Under the pieces are notes generated by a model. It saw only the letters and a list, made by a program, of their open reading frames with translations. It made no database searches and had not been told where the DNA came from. A stretch of DNA of 61,885 bases from Sanguibacter suarezii NBRC 16159 (GTDB lineage: Bacteria; Actinomycetota; Actinomycetes; Actinomycetales; Cellulomonadaceae): NCBI RefSeq assembly GCF_001552735.1, contig NZ_BCRT01000009.1, positions 1-61,885 of the forward strand, written 5' to 3'. Both the position numbers and the translations under genes were made by a program. Below are positions 52,363 through 61,824 of the stretch, in pieces (within the stretch, counting starts at the first letter, position 1; each line of letters begins with the position of its first letter).

Positions 52363-53649
52363 ATGAACGCGAAGAAGATCCTGGCGGTCTCGGCCGTCAT
52401 GATGATGGCCACAGCGGGACTGAGCGCCTGCAGCAGTGACAGCGGCGGGTCGGGCGGCGACGGCGACGTCTCGATGACCTTCTGGCACAACTCCACGACC
52501 GGCCCCGGCAAGGAGTACTGGGAGAAGACGGTCGCGGACTACGAGAAGGCCAACCCAGGGGTCACGATCAAGCTGCAGGCCATCCAGAACGAAGAGATGG
52601 ACGGGAAGCTGCAGACCGCGCTCAACTCGGGCGATGCGCCGGACATCTTCATGGCGCGCGGCGGCGGCAAGCTCGCTGACCTGGTCGAGGCAGGTCAGGT
52701 CATGGATCTCACGGACAGCATCTCGGAGGAGGTGAAGTCTGAGGTCCCCGAGACAGCGTTCTCTGCCTTCGCGATCGACGAGAAGGTCTACGGGATGCCG
52801 ATGGCGATCCTTCCCGGCGGCATGTACTACACGCAGTCCCTCTTCGACAAGGCTGGCGTCACCGCCACCCCCACGACCATCGACGAGCTCGTCACGGTCA
52901 CCGATGCCCTCGACGCGGCGGGGGTCCAGCCCATCGCCCTCGGCGGCAAGGACGCCTGGCCTGCTGCGCACTGGTACTACTTCTTCGCGCTGCGGGAGTG
53001 CTCGCAGGACGTCTTCGAGGCAGCCGACGAGCTCGACTTCTCCGACCCCTGCTGGACCAAGGCTGGCGAGAACCTCGCGGCCTTCGCAGAGACCGAGCCC
53101 TTCAACGACGGCTTCCTCACCACCTCCGCCCAGGGTAGCGCCGGATCGTCGGTCGGCCTCCTTGCCAACTACCAGGCCGGCATGGAACTCATGGGCGCTT
53201 GGAACATCGGTGTGGCCGCAGATCTGACGCCGGACAAGAAGCCGGTCCCCGACCTCAAGTGGTTCCCGTTCCCCGAGGTCGAGGGTGGCCAGGGTGACCC
53301 CGCGGCTCTCATGGGAGGCATCGACGGCCAGTCCTGCTCGGCTCAGGCCCCGAAGGAGTGCGCTGACTTCCTCAACTTCACGATGACTAAGGCCAACCAG
53401 GAGGGCTACGCGACGGCCTTCCACACCGTGCCTGCTAACACCGAGGCCCAGGGCGTCGTGGAGGACCCGGCTCTCGTCTCCGTCCTCGAGGCCTACAACG
53501 AGGCTCCCTACGTCGCCCTGTGGCTCGACTCCGCACTCGGCCAGAACGTCGGCAACGCGCTCAACGCAGCGATCGTCGAGATGCTCGCCGGTGACGGCGA
53601 CGCCGCTGGGATCGTCACGGCGCTCAACGACGCCGCGGCCAAGGGATAG
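52363..53649 (+). CDS. Sugar-binding lipoprotein (SBP family 1, BxlE-like position)
   Basis: 428-residue extracellular binding protein. Signal MNAKKILAVSAVMMMATAGLSAC has the lipobox LSAC with Cys near residue 23, followed by a Ser/Gly linker. The mature sequence begins VSMTFWHNSTTGPGKEYW. Four further cysteines in the C-terminal half (RECSQ, DPCW, QSCS, KECAD) may form disulfides. AAAGAGGAC precedes ATG 52363. It is first in an operon with two permeases, GH3 and GH43; xylobiose or xylo-oligosaccharides are plausible ligands by analogy. Confidence 0.92.
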   Translation: MNAKKILAVSAVMMMATAGLSACSSDSGGSGGDGDVSMTFWHNSTTGPGKEYWEKTVADYEKANPGVTIKLQAIQNEEMDGKLQTALNSGDAPDIFMARGGGKLADLVEAGQVMDLTDSISEEVKSEVPETAFSAFAIDEKVYGMPMAILPGGMYYTQSLFDKAGVTATPTTIDELVTVTDALDAAGVQPIALGGKDAWPAAHWYYFFALRECSQDVFEAADELDFSDPCWTKAGENLAAFAETEPFNDGFLTTSAQGSAGSSVGLLANYQAGMELMGAWNIGVAADLTPDKKPVPDLKWFPFPEVEGGQGDPAALMGGIDGQSCSAQAPKECADFLNFTMTKANQEGYATAFHTVPANTEAQGVVEDPALVSVLEAYNEAPYVALWLDSALGQNVGNALNAAIVEMLAGDGDAAGIVTALNDAAAKG

Positions 53650-53658
53650 TCGACAACC

Positions 53659-54681
53659 ATGAGCGACTCCTCAGGCGAGACCTCACGAGCATCACTGACC
53701 ATCCCGCCTGGGGGTCGTCCGGTGGTGGGGGACGATGTGCGCATCGCCCCCGCCACCGCGCCGCGGCGCCGCAGGAGGACGGACTGGCGCAAGAACTTCG
53801 AGATCGCACTCCTCTCGGGTCCTGCCATCATCATCTTCCTGGCGTTCGTCATCTTCCCCGTGGTGATGGCGGCCTACTACGGCTTCTACAAGTGGAAGGG
53901 CTTCGGGCCCCCCACCGACTTCGTCGGGCTCGACAACTACCTCATCATCTTCAAGGACTCCGCCTTCCATGACGCGGTCCTCAACAACGGGCTCATCGTC
54001 GTCGCGTCCCTGGTCATCCAGGGACCGGTGGCCATCGCCCTGGCCCTGCTCATCAACCAGAAGATGCGAGGGCGCTCGATCGTCCGCGTCCTCATCTTCG
54101 TCCCGTACGTGATCTCCGAGGTCATCGTCGGCACCGGCTGGGGCCTCATGCTCCAGACGAACGGAGCCGTCAACGACCTGCTCCAGAAGATCGGGCTGTC
54201 CGACACCTCGATCGACTGGCTGTCCAACCCGGACATCGCCTTCTGGTCCCTCATGGTCATCATCTCGTGGAAGTACATCGGCTTCGCCGTGATCCTCTTC
54301 CTCGCCGGCCTGCAGAGCATCCCGGAGGAGCTGTTCGAGGCAGCTGCCATCGACGGCGCGTCCTACTGGGAGATGCAGCGGAGCATCACCATCCCGCTGC
54401 TCGGCCCGACGATCCGGATCTGGGCCTTCTTGTCCATCATCGGCTCGCTCCAGCTCTTCGACCTCGTCTACATCATCTGGGGCCAGTACGTCTCGGGCAC
54501 CGCAGGCGTGTCGACCATGGCGATCTACATGGTCAGCGAAGGCCGCATGTCGGGGAACTACGGCTTCGGCAACGCCGTCGCAGTCGTGCTGTTCCTCATC
54601 TCCCTCGTCATCGCGCTCGTCTACCAGCGCTTCGTCCTCCGTCGTGACTTGGCCGGCGCACTGACCGAAAGGAAGAAGTGA
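53659..54681 (+). CDS. Carbohydrate ABC transporter permease (MalF type)
   Basis: 340-residue permease with a polar N-terminus and about six membrane segments, the first IALLSGPAIIIFLAFVIFPVVMAAYYGF. The EAA loop is ELFEAAAIDGASYWEMQRSITI. ATG 53659 lies 10 bases after the binding-protein stop. It overlaps the next permease by one base. It is the BxlF-like partner; the ATPase must come from elsewhere. Confidence 0.93.
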   Translation: MSDSSGETSRASLTIPPGGRPVVGDDVRIAPATAPRRRRRTDWRKNFEIALLSGPAIIIFLAFVIFPVVMAAYYGFYKWKGFGPPTDFVGLDNYLIIFKDSAFHDAVLNNGLIVVASLVIQGPVAIALALLINQKMRGRSIVRVLIFVPYVISEVIVGTGWGLMLQTNGAVNDLLQKIGLSDTSIDWLSNPDIAFWSLMVIISWKYIGFAVILFLAGLQSIPEELFEAAAIDGASYWEMQRSITIPLLGPTIRIWAFLSIIGSLQLFDLVYIIWGQYVSGTAGVSTMAIYMVSEGRMSGNYGFGNAVAVVLFLISLVIALVYQRFVLRRDLAGALTERKK

Positions 54682-55565
54682 TGGCAGCGATCGCGGTCTC
54701 GGCGCCACCCACGAAGACCCCCCTCCCGCAGACGAAGAAGAACTCCGGGCTGAGCAACGCGCGGTGGTACACCTACCTCGTCGCCTACATGTTCGTGGGC
54801 ATCTGCATCGCGCCCGTGCTGTTCATCGTCCTGGGCGGCTTCCGGTCCAACTCCCAGATCACCGTGGACCCCTCGGGGCTGCCCAACCCCTGGCAGCTGA
54901 CGAACTACGCGGACGTGCTGACCAACCCGACCTTCTGGCGACAGATGGGCAACTCGGCCTTCGTCGGGGTCTTCACGACCCTCGGGGTCGTCGTGCTGGG
55001 AGTCATGGCGAGCTACGTCGTCGCGCGGTACAAGTTCAGTGCGAGCGGAGCGATGTACTCCCTCTTCGCCGCCGGCCTCATGTTCCCGATGACCGTGGCG
55101 ATCACCCCGCTGTACATCCTCGTGCGTGAGCTCGGCCTGATGAACACCCACTGGGGGATCATCCTTCCCCAGATCGCCTTCGCGCTGCCGACGACGGTCA
55201 TCATCCTCGTGCCCTTCCTGCGGGCCATCCCGCAGGAGCTCGAGGAAGCGGCGTCGATCGACGGCGCGAGCCGGTTGGGGTTCTTCTTCCGCATGGTCGT
55301 GCCGCTGTCGCTGCCCGGAGTCGTCACCGTCGGCATCCTCGCCTTCGTCGCGAGCTGGAACAGCTACATGCTCCCGCTGTTCATCCTCAACGACGCGGAG
55401 ATGTACACCGTGCCGCTCGGCGTCCAGTCCTTCGCCTCGCAGTACTCCGTCGACACGGCGTCGGTCCTGGCCTTCACGTCGCTGTCGATGATCCCGGCGC
55501 TGATCTTCTTCTCGCTCTTCGAGCGGCGGATCGTCGGCGGGCTCACCGGAGCAGTCAAGGGCTGA
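54681..55565 (+). CDS. Carbohydrate ABC transporter permease (MalG type)
   Basis: 294-residue second permease with six membrane segments (first: YLVAYMFVGICIAPVLFIVLGGF) and EAA motif ELEEAASIDGASRLGFFFRMVV. The start is ATG 54681, sharing one base with the previous TGA, after an AAAGGAAG site; a GTG three bases earlier is less likely. It ends in the MalG-like GGLTGAVKG. Confidence 0.93.
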   Translation: MAAIAVSAPPTKTPLPQTKKNSGLSNARWYTYLVAYMFVGICIAPVLFIVLGGFRSNSQITVDPSGLPNPWQLTNYADVLTNPTFWRQMGNSAFVGVFTTLGVVVLGVMASYVVARYKFSASGAMYSLFAAGLMFPMTVAITPLYILVRELGLMNTHWGIILPQIAFALPTTVIILVPFLRAIPQELEEAASIDGASRLGFFFRMVVPLSLPGVVTVGILAFVASWNSYMLPLFILNDAEMYTVPLGVQSFASQYSVDTASVLAFTSLSMIPALIFFSLFERRIVGGLTGAVKG

Positions 55566-55577
55566 TCGCCCACCCCC

Positions 55578-55606
55578 CCCGACGGCGGCCGCGCGCCGCC
55601 GTCGGG
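55578..55606 (+). terminator. Hairpin between permease and GH3 gene
   Basis: CCCGACGGCGGC and GCCGCCGTCGGG form a perfect 12-bp stem with a 5-base loop. Without a T run it is more likely an attenuator or mRNA stabiliser before the hydrolase genes. Confidence 0.65.
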
Positions 55607-55713
55607 CAGTCCGGGCGCACATCGAGGTGCGAGCCGGGCAACCGACGGTGAGCATGCATCTCAGACCGCCGCGGCTGCAGCACCACACACGTCAGACCCA
55701 AGGAGAGTGCCCC

Positions 55714-58167
55714 GTGTCCCACGTCGTCCCCGCCATGCCCGCGGTGAGCGAGCGAGTCCGCGCGCTCCACGCGCAGATGACCCTCGAAGAGAAGCTGGCC
55801 CAGATCGTGGGCTACTGGCTCGACCAGAACGGCACCGTCGCCCCGATGCAGTCTGAGATGGCCGCCGGCCAGCAGGACGCGAGCCAGCTGAGCGACATCA
55901 CCCGGCACGGGATCGGTCACTTCTCGCGGGTGTACGGAACCCGGCCGGTCGACCCGGCAGAGCGCGCCGCCTGGTTGTGGGCCGAGCAGCGCCGGCTCAA
56001 GCGTCAGACCCGCCTGGGGATCCCGGCCTTGGTGCACGAGGAGTGCCTGACCGGGCTGGCCGCCTGGAAGGCGGCCACGTATCCGACGCCGCTGGCCTGG
56101 GGCGCGTCCTTCGACCCCGAGCTGGTCGCCGAGGCCGCGCGGGCGATCGGGGACTCCATGCGCGAGATCGGCATCCACCAGGGCTTGGCACCGGTCCTCG
56201 ACGTCGTCCGCGACCCGCGCTGGGGGCGCGTCGACGAGTGCATCGCGGAGGACCCCTACCTCGTGGGCACGATCGGGGCCGGTTACGTGCGCGGTCTGCA
56301 GGAGGGCGGCGTGCACGCCACGCTCAAGCACTTCGTCGGATACTCCGGCTCCATCGCTGGACGCAACCACGCCCCGGCCCGGATGGGTCCGCGCGAGCTC
56401 GCCGACATCTACCTCCCGCCCTTCGAGATGGCCATCCTCGACGCCGGTGCGCGCTCGGTCATGAACTCCTACGCCGACGTCGACGGCGTGCCGATGGCCT
56501 CGAGCGTGGAGCACCTGACCACTATCCTGCGCGAGACGTGGGGATTCGACGGCGTGGTGGTCGCCGACTACTTCGCGGTCGCCTTCCTGGAGGTCATGCA
56601 CGCGGTCGCAGGGGACCGTGGGGAGGCCGCTGCGCTGGCACTCACCGCCGGGATCGACGTCGAGCTGCCCACCGGTGACGCCTATCTGGCGCCGCTGGCC
56701 GAGCGGGTGCGTGCCGGTCTGCTCGACGAGGCCTACGTCGACCGCGCCGTCCTGCGGGCCCTCAAGCAGAAGGAAGAGCTCGGCCTGCTCGACGACGACG
56801 CCTTCGAGGACGACCCGCCCACCGACATCCAGCTCGACTCCCCGCGCCACCAGGCGCTGGCCCGCCGCCTCGCCGAGGAGTCGGTGATGCTGCTGACCAA
56901 CGACGGCGTCCTGCCCCTGAACGGGTGGGAGGCCGCTCCCCAGCGGGTCGCGGTCGTGGGCCCCAACGCCCACCGCGCCGAGGCGCTCATGGGTTGCTAC
57001 TCCTTCGCCAACCACGTGCTCGCCCACCACCCCGGTGTCCCCTTCGGCTTCGAGATCCCGACCGTGCTCGACGCGCTCGGCCCGGCCTTCGAGACCGCAG
57101 GCATGCCCCGTCCCGAGCTCGTCTTCGCCGAGGGATGCACCGCCGAGGGCGAGGACACCACCGGCTTCGCCGACGCGGTCACCGCCGTCCAGGGCGCCGA
57201 CGTCGCGATCGTCGTGGTCGGCGACCAGGCCGGCCTGTTCGGGCGCGGGACCGTGGGAGAGGGCAACGACGCCGAGTCGCTCGAGCTGCCCGGCGTCCAG
57301 CGTCAGCTCGTCGAAGAGCTCCTCGCCACGGGCACCCCGGTGGTCCTGGTGCTGCTCACCGGACGCCCCTACGCCATCGGCTGGGCGCTGGACGGCGAGG
57401 GCCCGACGCCGGCCGCCGTCGTGCAGGCCTTCTTCCCCGGGGAGGGAGGCGGCCTCGCGCTGGCCGACGTGCTCACCGGAACCGTCAACCCCTCGGGCCG
57501 GCTGCCCGTGTCGCTACCGCGCTCGACCGGCGCGCAGCCCTACACCTACCTGCACCCCATCCTGGGCGGCCCCTCGGACGTGACGTCGAGCGACTCGACC
57601 CCAGCGCGGCCCTTCGGATTCGGGCTGTCCTACACGACCTTCGCCTACTCCGACCTCGAGGTGGACGAGACCGTCGAGGCCGGGGGGACCTTCACCGCGA
57701 CGGTCACGGTGACCAACACCGGCACGGTCGCCGGGACGGACACCGTCCAGCTCTACGGCCACGACGTGCTGGGCACCATCGCCCGGCCGGTCGCTCAGCT
57801 CGTGGGCTTCGCACGCACCGAGCTGGAGCCGGGGGAGTCCAGCCGGATCACCTTCACGGTGCCCACCACGCGCTTCGCCTTCTCCGACCGCCGGATGGTC
57901 AAGATCGTCGAACCGGGCGACGTCGAGGTGTGGGTCGGTTCCCACGCCGAGGCCTCGAGCAACGGTGCGAGCACCGAGGAGCTGACCGGCGGAGCGATCT
58001 CCAACGACAAGGCCACGACGCGCCGCACGATCCCCGGGACGGCGACGCCCCGCGCCGTGCTGACGATCACCGGAGACGTGTACCCGGTCACGACCGCCGA
58101 CCCGCGGTGGGTCACGGTCGACGTGGCCACCACCGCCGGCGCGACCGCGGCTGCCGTGACGGGGTGA
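55714..58167 (+). CDS. GH3 beta-glucosidase/beta-xylosidase, no signal peptide
   Basis: 817-residue glycoside hydrolase family 3 enzyme cleaving terminal beta-linked sugars. It has an N-terminal TIM-barrel domain (TLEEKLAQIVGYWLDQNG; LKHFVGYS at ~205; nucleophile Asp in VVVADYFAV at ~285), an alpha/beta sandwich domain (~400-610) and a C-terminal FN3-like domain (FTATVTVTNTGTVAGTDTVQLYGHD). The GTG at 55714 is preceded by AAGGAG; a longer frame is rejected. No signal peptide, so it is cytoplasmic and acts on imported oligosaccharides. Beta-xylosidase is likely from context (BxlA-like). Confidence 0.9.
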   Translation: MSHVVPAMPAVSERVRALHAQMTLEEKLAQIVGYWLDQNGTVAPMQSEMAAGQQDASQLSDITRHGIGHFSRVYGTRPVDPAERAAWLWAEQRRLKRQTRLGIPALVHEECLTGLAAWKAATYPTPLAWGASFDPELVAEAARAIGDSMREIGIHQGLAPVLDVVRDPRWGRVDECIAEDPYLVGTIGAGYVRGLQEGGVHATLKHFVGYSGSIAGRNHAPARMGPRELADIYLPPFEMAILDAGARSVMNSYADVDGVPMASSVEHLTTILRETWGFDGVVVADYFAVAFLEVMHAVAGDRGEAAALALTAGIDVELPTGDAYLAPLAERVRAGLLDEAYVDRAVLRALKQKEELGLLDDDAFEDDPPTDIQLDSPRHQALARRLAEESVMLLTNDGVLPLNGWEAAPQRVAVVGPNAHRAEALMGCYSFANHVLAHHPGVPFGFEIPTVLDALGPAFETAGMPRPELVFAEGCTAEGEDTTGFADAVTAVQGADVAIVVVGDQAGLFGRGTVGEGNDAESLELPGVQRQLVEELLATGTPVVLVLLTGRPYAIGWALDGEGPTPAAVVQAFFPGEGGGLALADVLTGTVNPSGRLPVSLPRSTGAQPYTYLHPILGGPSDVTSSDSTPARPFGFGLSYTTFAYSDLEVDETVEAGGTFTATVTVTNTGTVAGTDTVQLYGHDVLGTIARPVAQLVGFARTELEPGESSRITFTVPTTRFAFSDRRMVKIVEPGDVEVWVGSHAEASSNGASTEELTGGAISNDKATTRRTIPGTATPRAVLTITGDVYPVTTADPRWVTVDVATTAGATAAAVTG

Positions 58168-59756
58168 GCCTGGCCGCCAACCCCCTGCTGCCGGGGTGCT
58201 ACCCCGACCCGACGATCTGCCGGGTCGGCGCCGACTACTACCTCGTGACGTCGACCTTCGAGTACTTCCCCGGGCTGCCCGTCTTCCACAGCCGTGACCT
58301 GGTCAGCTGGCAGCAGATCGGTCACGTCGTGGAGCGGGCCGAGCAGCTGGACTACCAGGGGGTGGCGTCCTCGGGCGGGCTCTACGCGCCCACCTTGCGC
58401 CACCACGACGGGACCTTCTGGCTCGTCTGCACGCTCGTGGACCAGCAGGACGGCGCTCGCGGGGGGAACTTCCTCATGACGGCGTCCGACCCGGCCGGGC
58501 CCTGGTCGGACCCGGTGTGGCTGGACGCGGGTGGGATCGACCCCTCGATCTTCTTCGACGACGACGGCCGCGTGTGGCTGCACGGCACGCGTCTGGCCGC
58601 CGAGCCGCAGTGGCACGACCAGACCGAGGTGTGGGTCCGCGAGCTGGACCCGGCGACCATGGCGCTCGTCGGCCCTGAGCACGTGGTGTGGACCGGGGCC
58701 GTGCGCGACGCGGTCTGGGCGGAGGGTCCGCACCTGTACCGGATCGACGGCACCTACTACCTGCTGGCCGCCGAGGGCGGCACGGAGATGAACCACGCGG
58801 TCTGCGTCGCCCGGTCCGAGGCGGTCACCGGGCCGTACGAGGGGAACCGCAAGAACCCGGTGCTCACCCACCGGCACCTGGGGAGCGGGACCGACGTCGT
58901 CGGCGTCGGGCACGGGGACCTCGTGCAGGCGGTCGACGGCAGCTGGTGGGCCACCGTGCTGGGCATGCGCCCCTACGGAGGCCTGCACCACAACCTGGGC
59001 CGTGAGACCTTCCTCGTCCCGGTGGAGTGGGAGGACGGCTGGCCCGTCTTCGCCCCCGGGGTGGGTCGGGTGCCCACCGAGGTCGAGGTGCCCTTCGCGC
59101 AGGAGCCCCGACGTGCCACCGCGTCCGGTGTGGTCCCACCCGGTGACCTGCGCTGGACGTCGCTGCGCGGCCCGGCCTCCGCCTTCGCCGTCCCGCGCGG
59201 TCACGGCTGGGACCTCAGCCTGCGCCCGAGCACCCTGTGCGACGCCGTCACCCCGGCCTTCCTCGGGCTGCGCCAGCAGCACCAGGACGTCGACGTGCAC
59301 GCGGACCTGCGGGTGGCGCTCGCAGACGGAGAAGACGCCGGGCTCGTCGTGCGTCAGTCCGAGGACGACCACGTCCGGGCGTCCGTGATCCGCGCGGGGC
59401 AGGGGCGGCGCGTCGTCGTCGTGCACCGCAGGGCAGGTGTGGAGACCACGCTGGGGGAGAAGGACCTGGACGGACTCGCCTGGGGGCCGGGCGCCGTCGG
59501 GGACGAGGTGGCTGTGCGGTTGAGCCTGCGCGCTCGCGGGCAGGACTACGCCTTCCTCCTCAGCCCTGGTGGCCCGAGTGGCGGCGGCGCGCAGGCTGAG
59601 CCGGTCACCGTGGCGGTGGCTGACGGCCGCACCCTCGACTCGATGGCCACCGGCGGCTTCCTCGGGCTGTGGATCGGGGTGTACGGCACGAGCAACGGGC
59701 AGCCGACCACCACGACGGCTCATCTGGACCGGCTGGAGTACGTGCCGGTGCGCTGA
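58164..59756 (+). CDS. GH43 beta-xylosidase/alpha-arabinofuranosidase
   Basis: 530-residue glycoside hydrolase family 43 enzyme. The five-bladed propeller has the catalytic Asp in YPDPTICR (~14), the pKa-modulating Asp in GGIDPSIFF (~126) and the general acid Glu in WAEGPHLY (~187). A C-terminal beta-sandwich (~330-530) is typical of the beta-xylosidase subgroup. Its start is a GTG overlapping the GH3 stop by four bases (GTGA), so the two hydrolases are co-translated. No signal peptide: it is cytoplasmic and complements GH3 on arabinoxylan oligomers. Confidence 0.9.
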   Translation: MSLAANPLLPGCYPDPTICRVGADYYLVTSTFEYFPGLPVFHSRDLVSWQQIGHVVERAEQLDYQGVASSGGLYAPTLRHHDGTFWLVCTLVDQQDGARGGNFLMTASDPAGPWSDPVWLDAGGIDPSIFFDDDGRVWLHGTRLAAEPQWHDQTEVWVRELDPATMALVGPEHVVWTGAVRDAVWAEGPHLYRIDGTYYLLAAEGGTEMNHAVCVARSEAVTGPYEGNRKNPVLTHRHLGSGTDVVGVGHGDLVQAVDGSWWATVLGMRPYGGLHHNLGRETFLVPVEWEDGWPVFAPGVGRVPTEVEVPFAQEPRRATASGVVPPGDLRWTSLRGPASAFAVPRGHGWDLSLRPSTLCDAVTPAFLGLRQQHQDVDVHADLRVALADGEDAGLVVRQSEDDHVRASVIRAGQGRRVVVVHRRAGVETTLGEKDLDGLAWGPGAVGDEVAVRLSLRARGQDYAFLLSPGGPSGGGAQAEPVTVAVADGRTLDSMATGGFLGLWIGVYGTSNGQPTTTTAHLDRLEYVPVR

Positions 59757-59775
59757 GCACCGGTCTGGTCTGCGG

Positions 59776-59815
59776 CGTCGGGAGGCAGGGGCAGGAATGC
59801 CCCTGCCTCCCGACG
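59776..59815 (+). terminator. Strong operon terminator
   Basis: A perfect 18-bp stem (59776-59793 / 59798-59815) with GGAA tetraloop follows the GH43 gene. There is no T tract, but its position and stability make a factor-independent or assisted terminator likely. Confidence 0.85.
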
Positions 59816-59905
59816 TGCCTCGCGGGCGCGCGGGGCTGTGCGCCGTAGGCTGGCGCAGGCTCGCCCGATCAGATGTGCGAGCCCGCGTACGCACGAGGGA
59901 GAGAC

Positions 59906-60811
59906 ATGAGCGAGCACGGGGACCTCTGGCCCGGACCACGACGGGCGCACGGCGCTGCCGGAGAGCCGGAGCAACCGCTCGGTCCGGACGCCGGCGCGGT
60001 CACCCCGGACGACGGCGTCTCCGCCCCAGTCTCCGCCCCCGCCTCCGTCTCTGCTCCCGCCTCTGCGGAGCTGGCGCCGGAGCCTGAACGGACCGAGGAC
60101 GCTCCATCAGCTGAGGACGCTCCATCGGGTGAGGACGCTCCGGCGGCTGACGACGAGTCGCCCGCGGCGTCGACCCGGTCTGCTGCCCGCACGGGAGCGA
60201 CCCGGCCCGCCGACGGCCGCCGCATCGGCACGCCGGTGCTCATCTGGTCCCTCGTCGGGGCTGTGGTCCTCATCGCCGTCGCGGTCACCGCGTACCTGCT
60301 GCTGCGCGACGACGGCTCGCAGGCCGCGCCGGCCCAGGCGCCCACCGTGACCACCACGCTGCCCGCACCGACCCCGGCCGCCGCTCCGATCGAGCGTGGC
60401 GAGGGCAGTGCGCTGTTCACCGCCCTCCCGGGGGAGGTTCGCCAGTACGTGCTCACCTCCATCACCCCCGTGGGGCCGGCCGTCCCGGGCGGAGCCCTCG
60501 AGACCTACGACGTCACCTACGAGGGTGACCTCGCCGGTGCCGGTGCTGCCTACACCGTGCACGTCGAGCAGTGGGCCACCCCTGAGCTGGCGACCGCGGC
60601 AGCCGAGGCGGCTGCCGCGCCGCTCGCTCCGGCGTCGTCCACCGGCGAGGTGCTCGTCGCTGACGCGGCGACCGGCACCTTCTCCCTCTTCGGTGAGGAC
60701 GGTGCGGCGACGGAGACCGGCACGGCCGTGTGGACCAACAGCACGCTCGTCCTGCAGGCGAGCGGCCCCGCCCTGGACATCCGCAACTTCTATCTCGCCT
60801 TCGGCCTGTGA
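59906..60811 (+). CDS. Membrane-anchored protein of unknown function
   Basis: 301-residue protein with a long disordered acidic/alanine-proline-rich cytoplasmic part (~1-110) that contains three EDAP-type repeats. A single membrane segment (PVLIWSLVGAVVLIAVAVTAYLLL, ~112-136) and an extracellular domain (~165-301) follow. I recognise no family. ATG 59906 follows GGGAGAG. Its stop overlaps the next LacI start by one base (TGATG), suggesting coupling, though functional linkage is unclear. Confidence 0.7.
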   Translation: MSEHGDLWPGPRRAHGAAGEPEQPLGPDAGAVTPDDGVSAPVSAPASVSAPASAELAPEPERTEDAPSAEDAPSGEDAPAADDESPAASTRSAARTGATRPADGRRIGTPVLIWSLVGAVVLIAVAVTAYLLLRDDGSQAAPAQAPTVTTTLPAPTPAAAPIERGEGSALFTALPGEVRQYVLTSITPVGPAVPGGALETYDVTYEGDLAGAGAAYTVHVEQWATPELATAAAEAAAAPLAPASSTGEVLVADAATGTFSLFGEDGAATETGTAVWTNSTLVLQASGPALDIRNFYLAFGL

Positions 60812-61824
60812 TGGCGGCAGGCAAGCGTCCCCCCGGGATGAACGACGTCGCCCAGGCGGCCGGGGTCTCCCACCAGACGGTCTCGCGGGTGCTCAACGAC
60901 CACCCGAACGTGCGCCCCGAGACGCGCGAGCGGGTGCTCGAGGCGATCGCCCAGCTCGGGTACCGGCGCAACAGCGCCGCGCGGGCGCTGGTGACGCGGC
61001 GCTCGGGCACGCTCGGCGTGGTCACCACCGGTTCCTTCCAGTTCGGCCCCTCGCGCACGCTCGTGGCGATCGAGGAGGCGGCCCGTGAAGCCGGCTACTA
61101 CATCTCCGTGGCGACGCTGCGCACGGTGGACAGCGCGTCGATGAACGTCGTCCTCGAGCACCTCATGGACCAGGCCGTCGAGGGCATCGTGGTCATCGCC
61201 CCGCACGCCGCCGTCGTCGACGCGGTGCGCGCCTTCCACGACCGCCTCCCGATGGTCGTGGTCGCAGCGATCCCAGACCCCCCGGAGTCCGTGACGACCG
61301 TGTCGGTGGACCAGGGGCTGGGTGCCCGGCTCATCGTGCGCCACCTCGCCGAGCTCGGTCACCAGGAGGTGCTGCACCTCGCCGGCCCGCACGACTGGCT
61401 CGACGCCGACGCCCGTGCCTCGGCCTGGGCGGACGAGTGCACCCGGCTCGGTTTCTCGGTGAGCGAGCCCATCGAGGGGGACTGGTCGGGCAACCGGGGC
61501 TACGAGGTGGGGCTCGAGCTTGCTCGGTCCGGCCCGCCGACGGCGATCTTCGCCGCGAACGACCAGCTTGCCCTCGGCCTGCTGCGCGCCTTCAACGAGT
61601 CGGGTCTGCGCGTGCCGCAGGACGTGTCGGTCGTGGGCTTCGACGACATCACGGGGGCGGACAACTTCATCCCGCCGCTGACGACCATCCGTCCCGGCTT
61701 CGACGCGCTCGGCACCCGGATCATCGAGACGCTCCTCGGGGTGCTCGAGGGCCGGTCGACCGGGCCGGCGGTGCTCGAGCCGGAGCTGGTCGTGCGTGGG
61801 AGCACGGCGGCCCCGAGGGCCTGA
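60811..61824 (+). CDS. LacI family transcriptional regulator 5
   Basis: 337-residue LacI repressor with HTH NDVAQAAGVSHQTVSRVLNDH and hinge near residue 55. The ligand domain contains LGVVTTGSFQFGPSRTLVAIEEAA and SVVGFDDITGADNFIPPLTTIRPGF. ATG 60811 overlaps the upstream stop by one base. Its target lies presumably beyond the window, or it controls the GH3/GH43 operon. The remaining 61 bases hold only GTGACC-GG-GGTCAC (61844-61857), a possible operator half of the next gene. Confidence 0.9.
   Translation: MAAGKRPPGMNDVAQAAGVSHQTVSRVLNDHPNVRPETRERVLEAIAQLGYRRNSAARALVTRRSGTLGVVTTGSFQFGPSRTLVAIEEAAREAGYYISVATLRTVDSASMNVVLEHLMDQAVEGIVVIAPHAAVVDAVRAFHDRLPMVVVAAIPDPPESVTTVSVDQGLGARLIVRHLAELGHQEVLHLAGPHDWLDADARASAWADECTRLGFSVSEPIEGDWSGNRGYEVGLELARSGPPTAIFAANDQLALGLLRAFNESGLRVPQDVSVVGFDDITGADNFIPPLTTIRPGFDALGTRIIETLLGVLEGRSTGPAVLEPELVVRGSTAAPRA

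Noticed and set aside
52100-52366. 88-codon ORF across the leader of the sugar-binding protein gene
   Set aside because: Starts within the promoter/operator and lacks a ribosome site and coding-like sequence. The smaller ORF at 52173 is a better candidate.
56925-58163. Long N-terminal extension of the GH43 gene
   Set aside because: Overlaps GH3 in another frame with no motif; GTG 58164 starts the propeller correctly.
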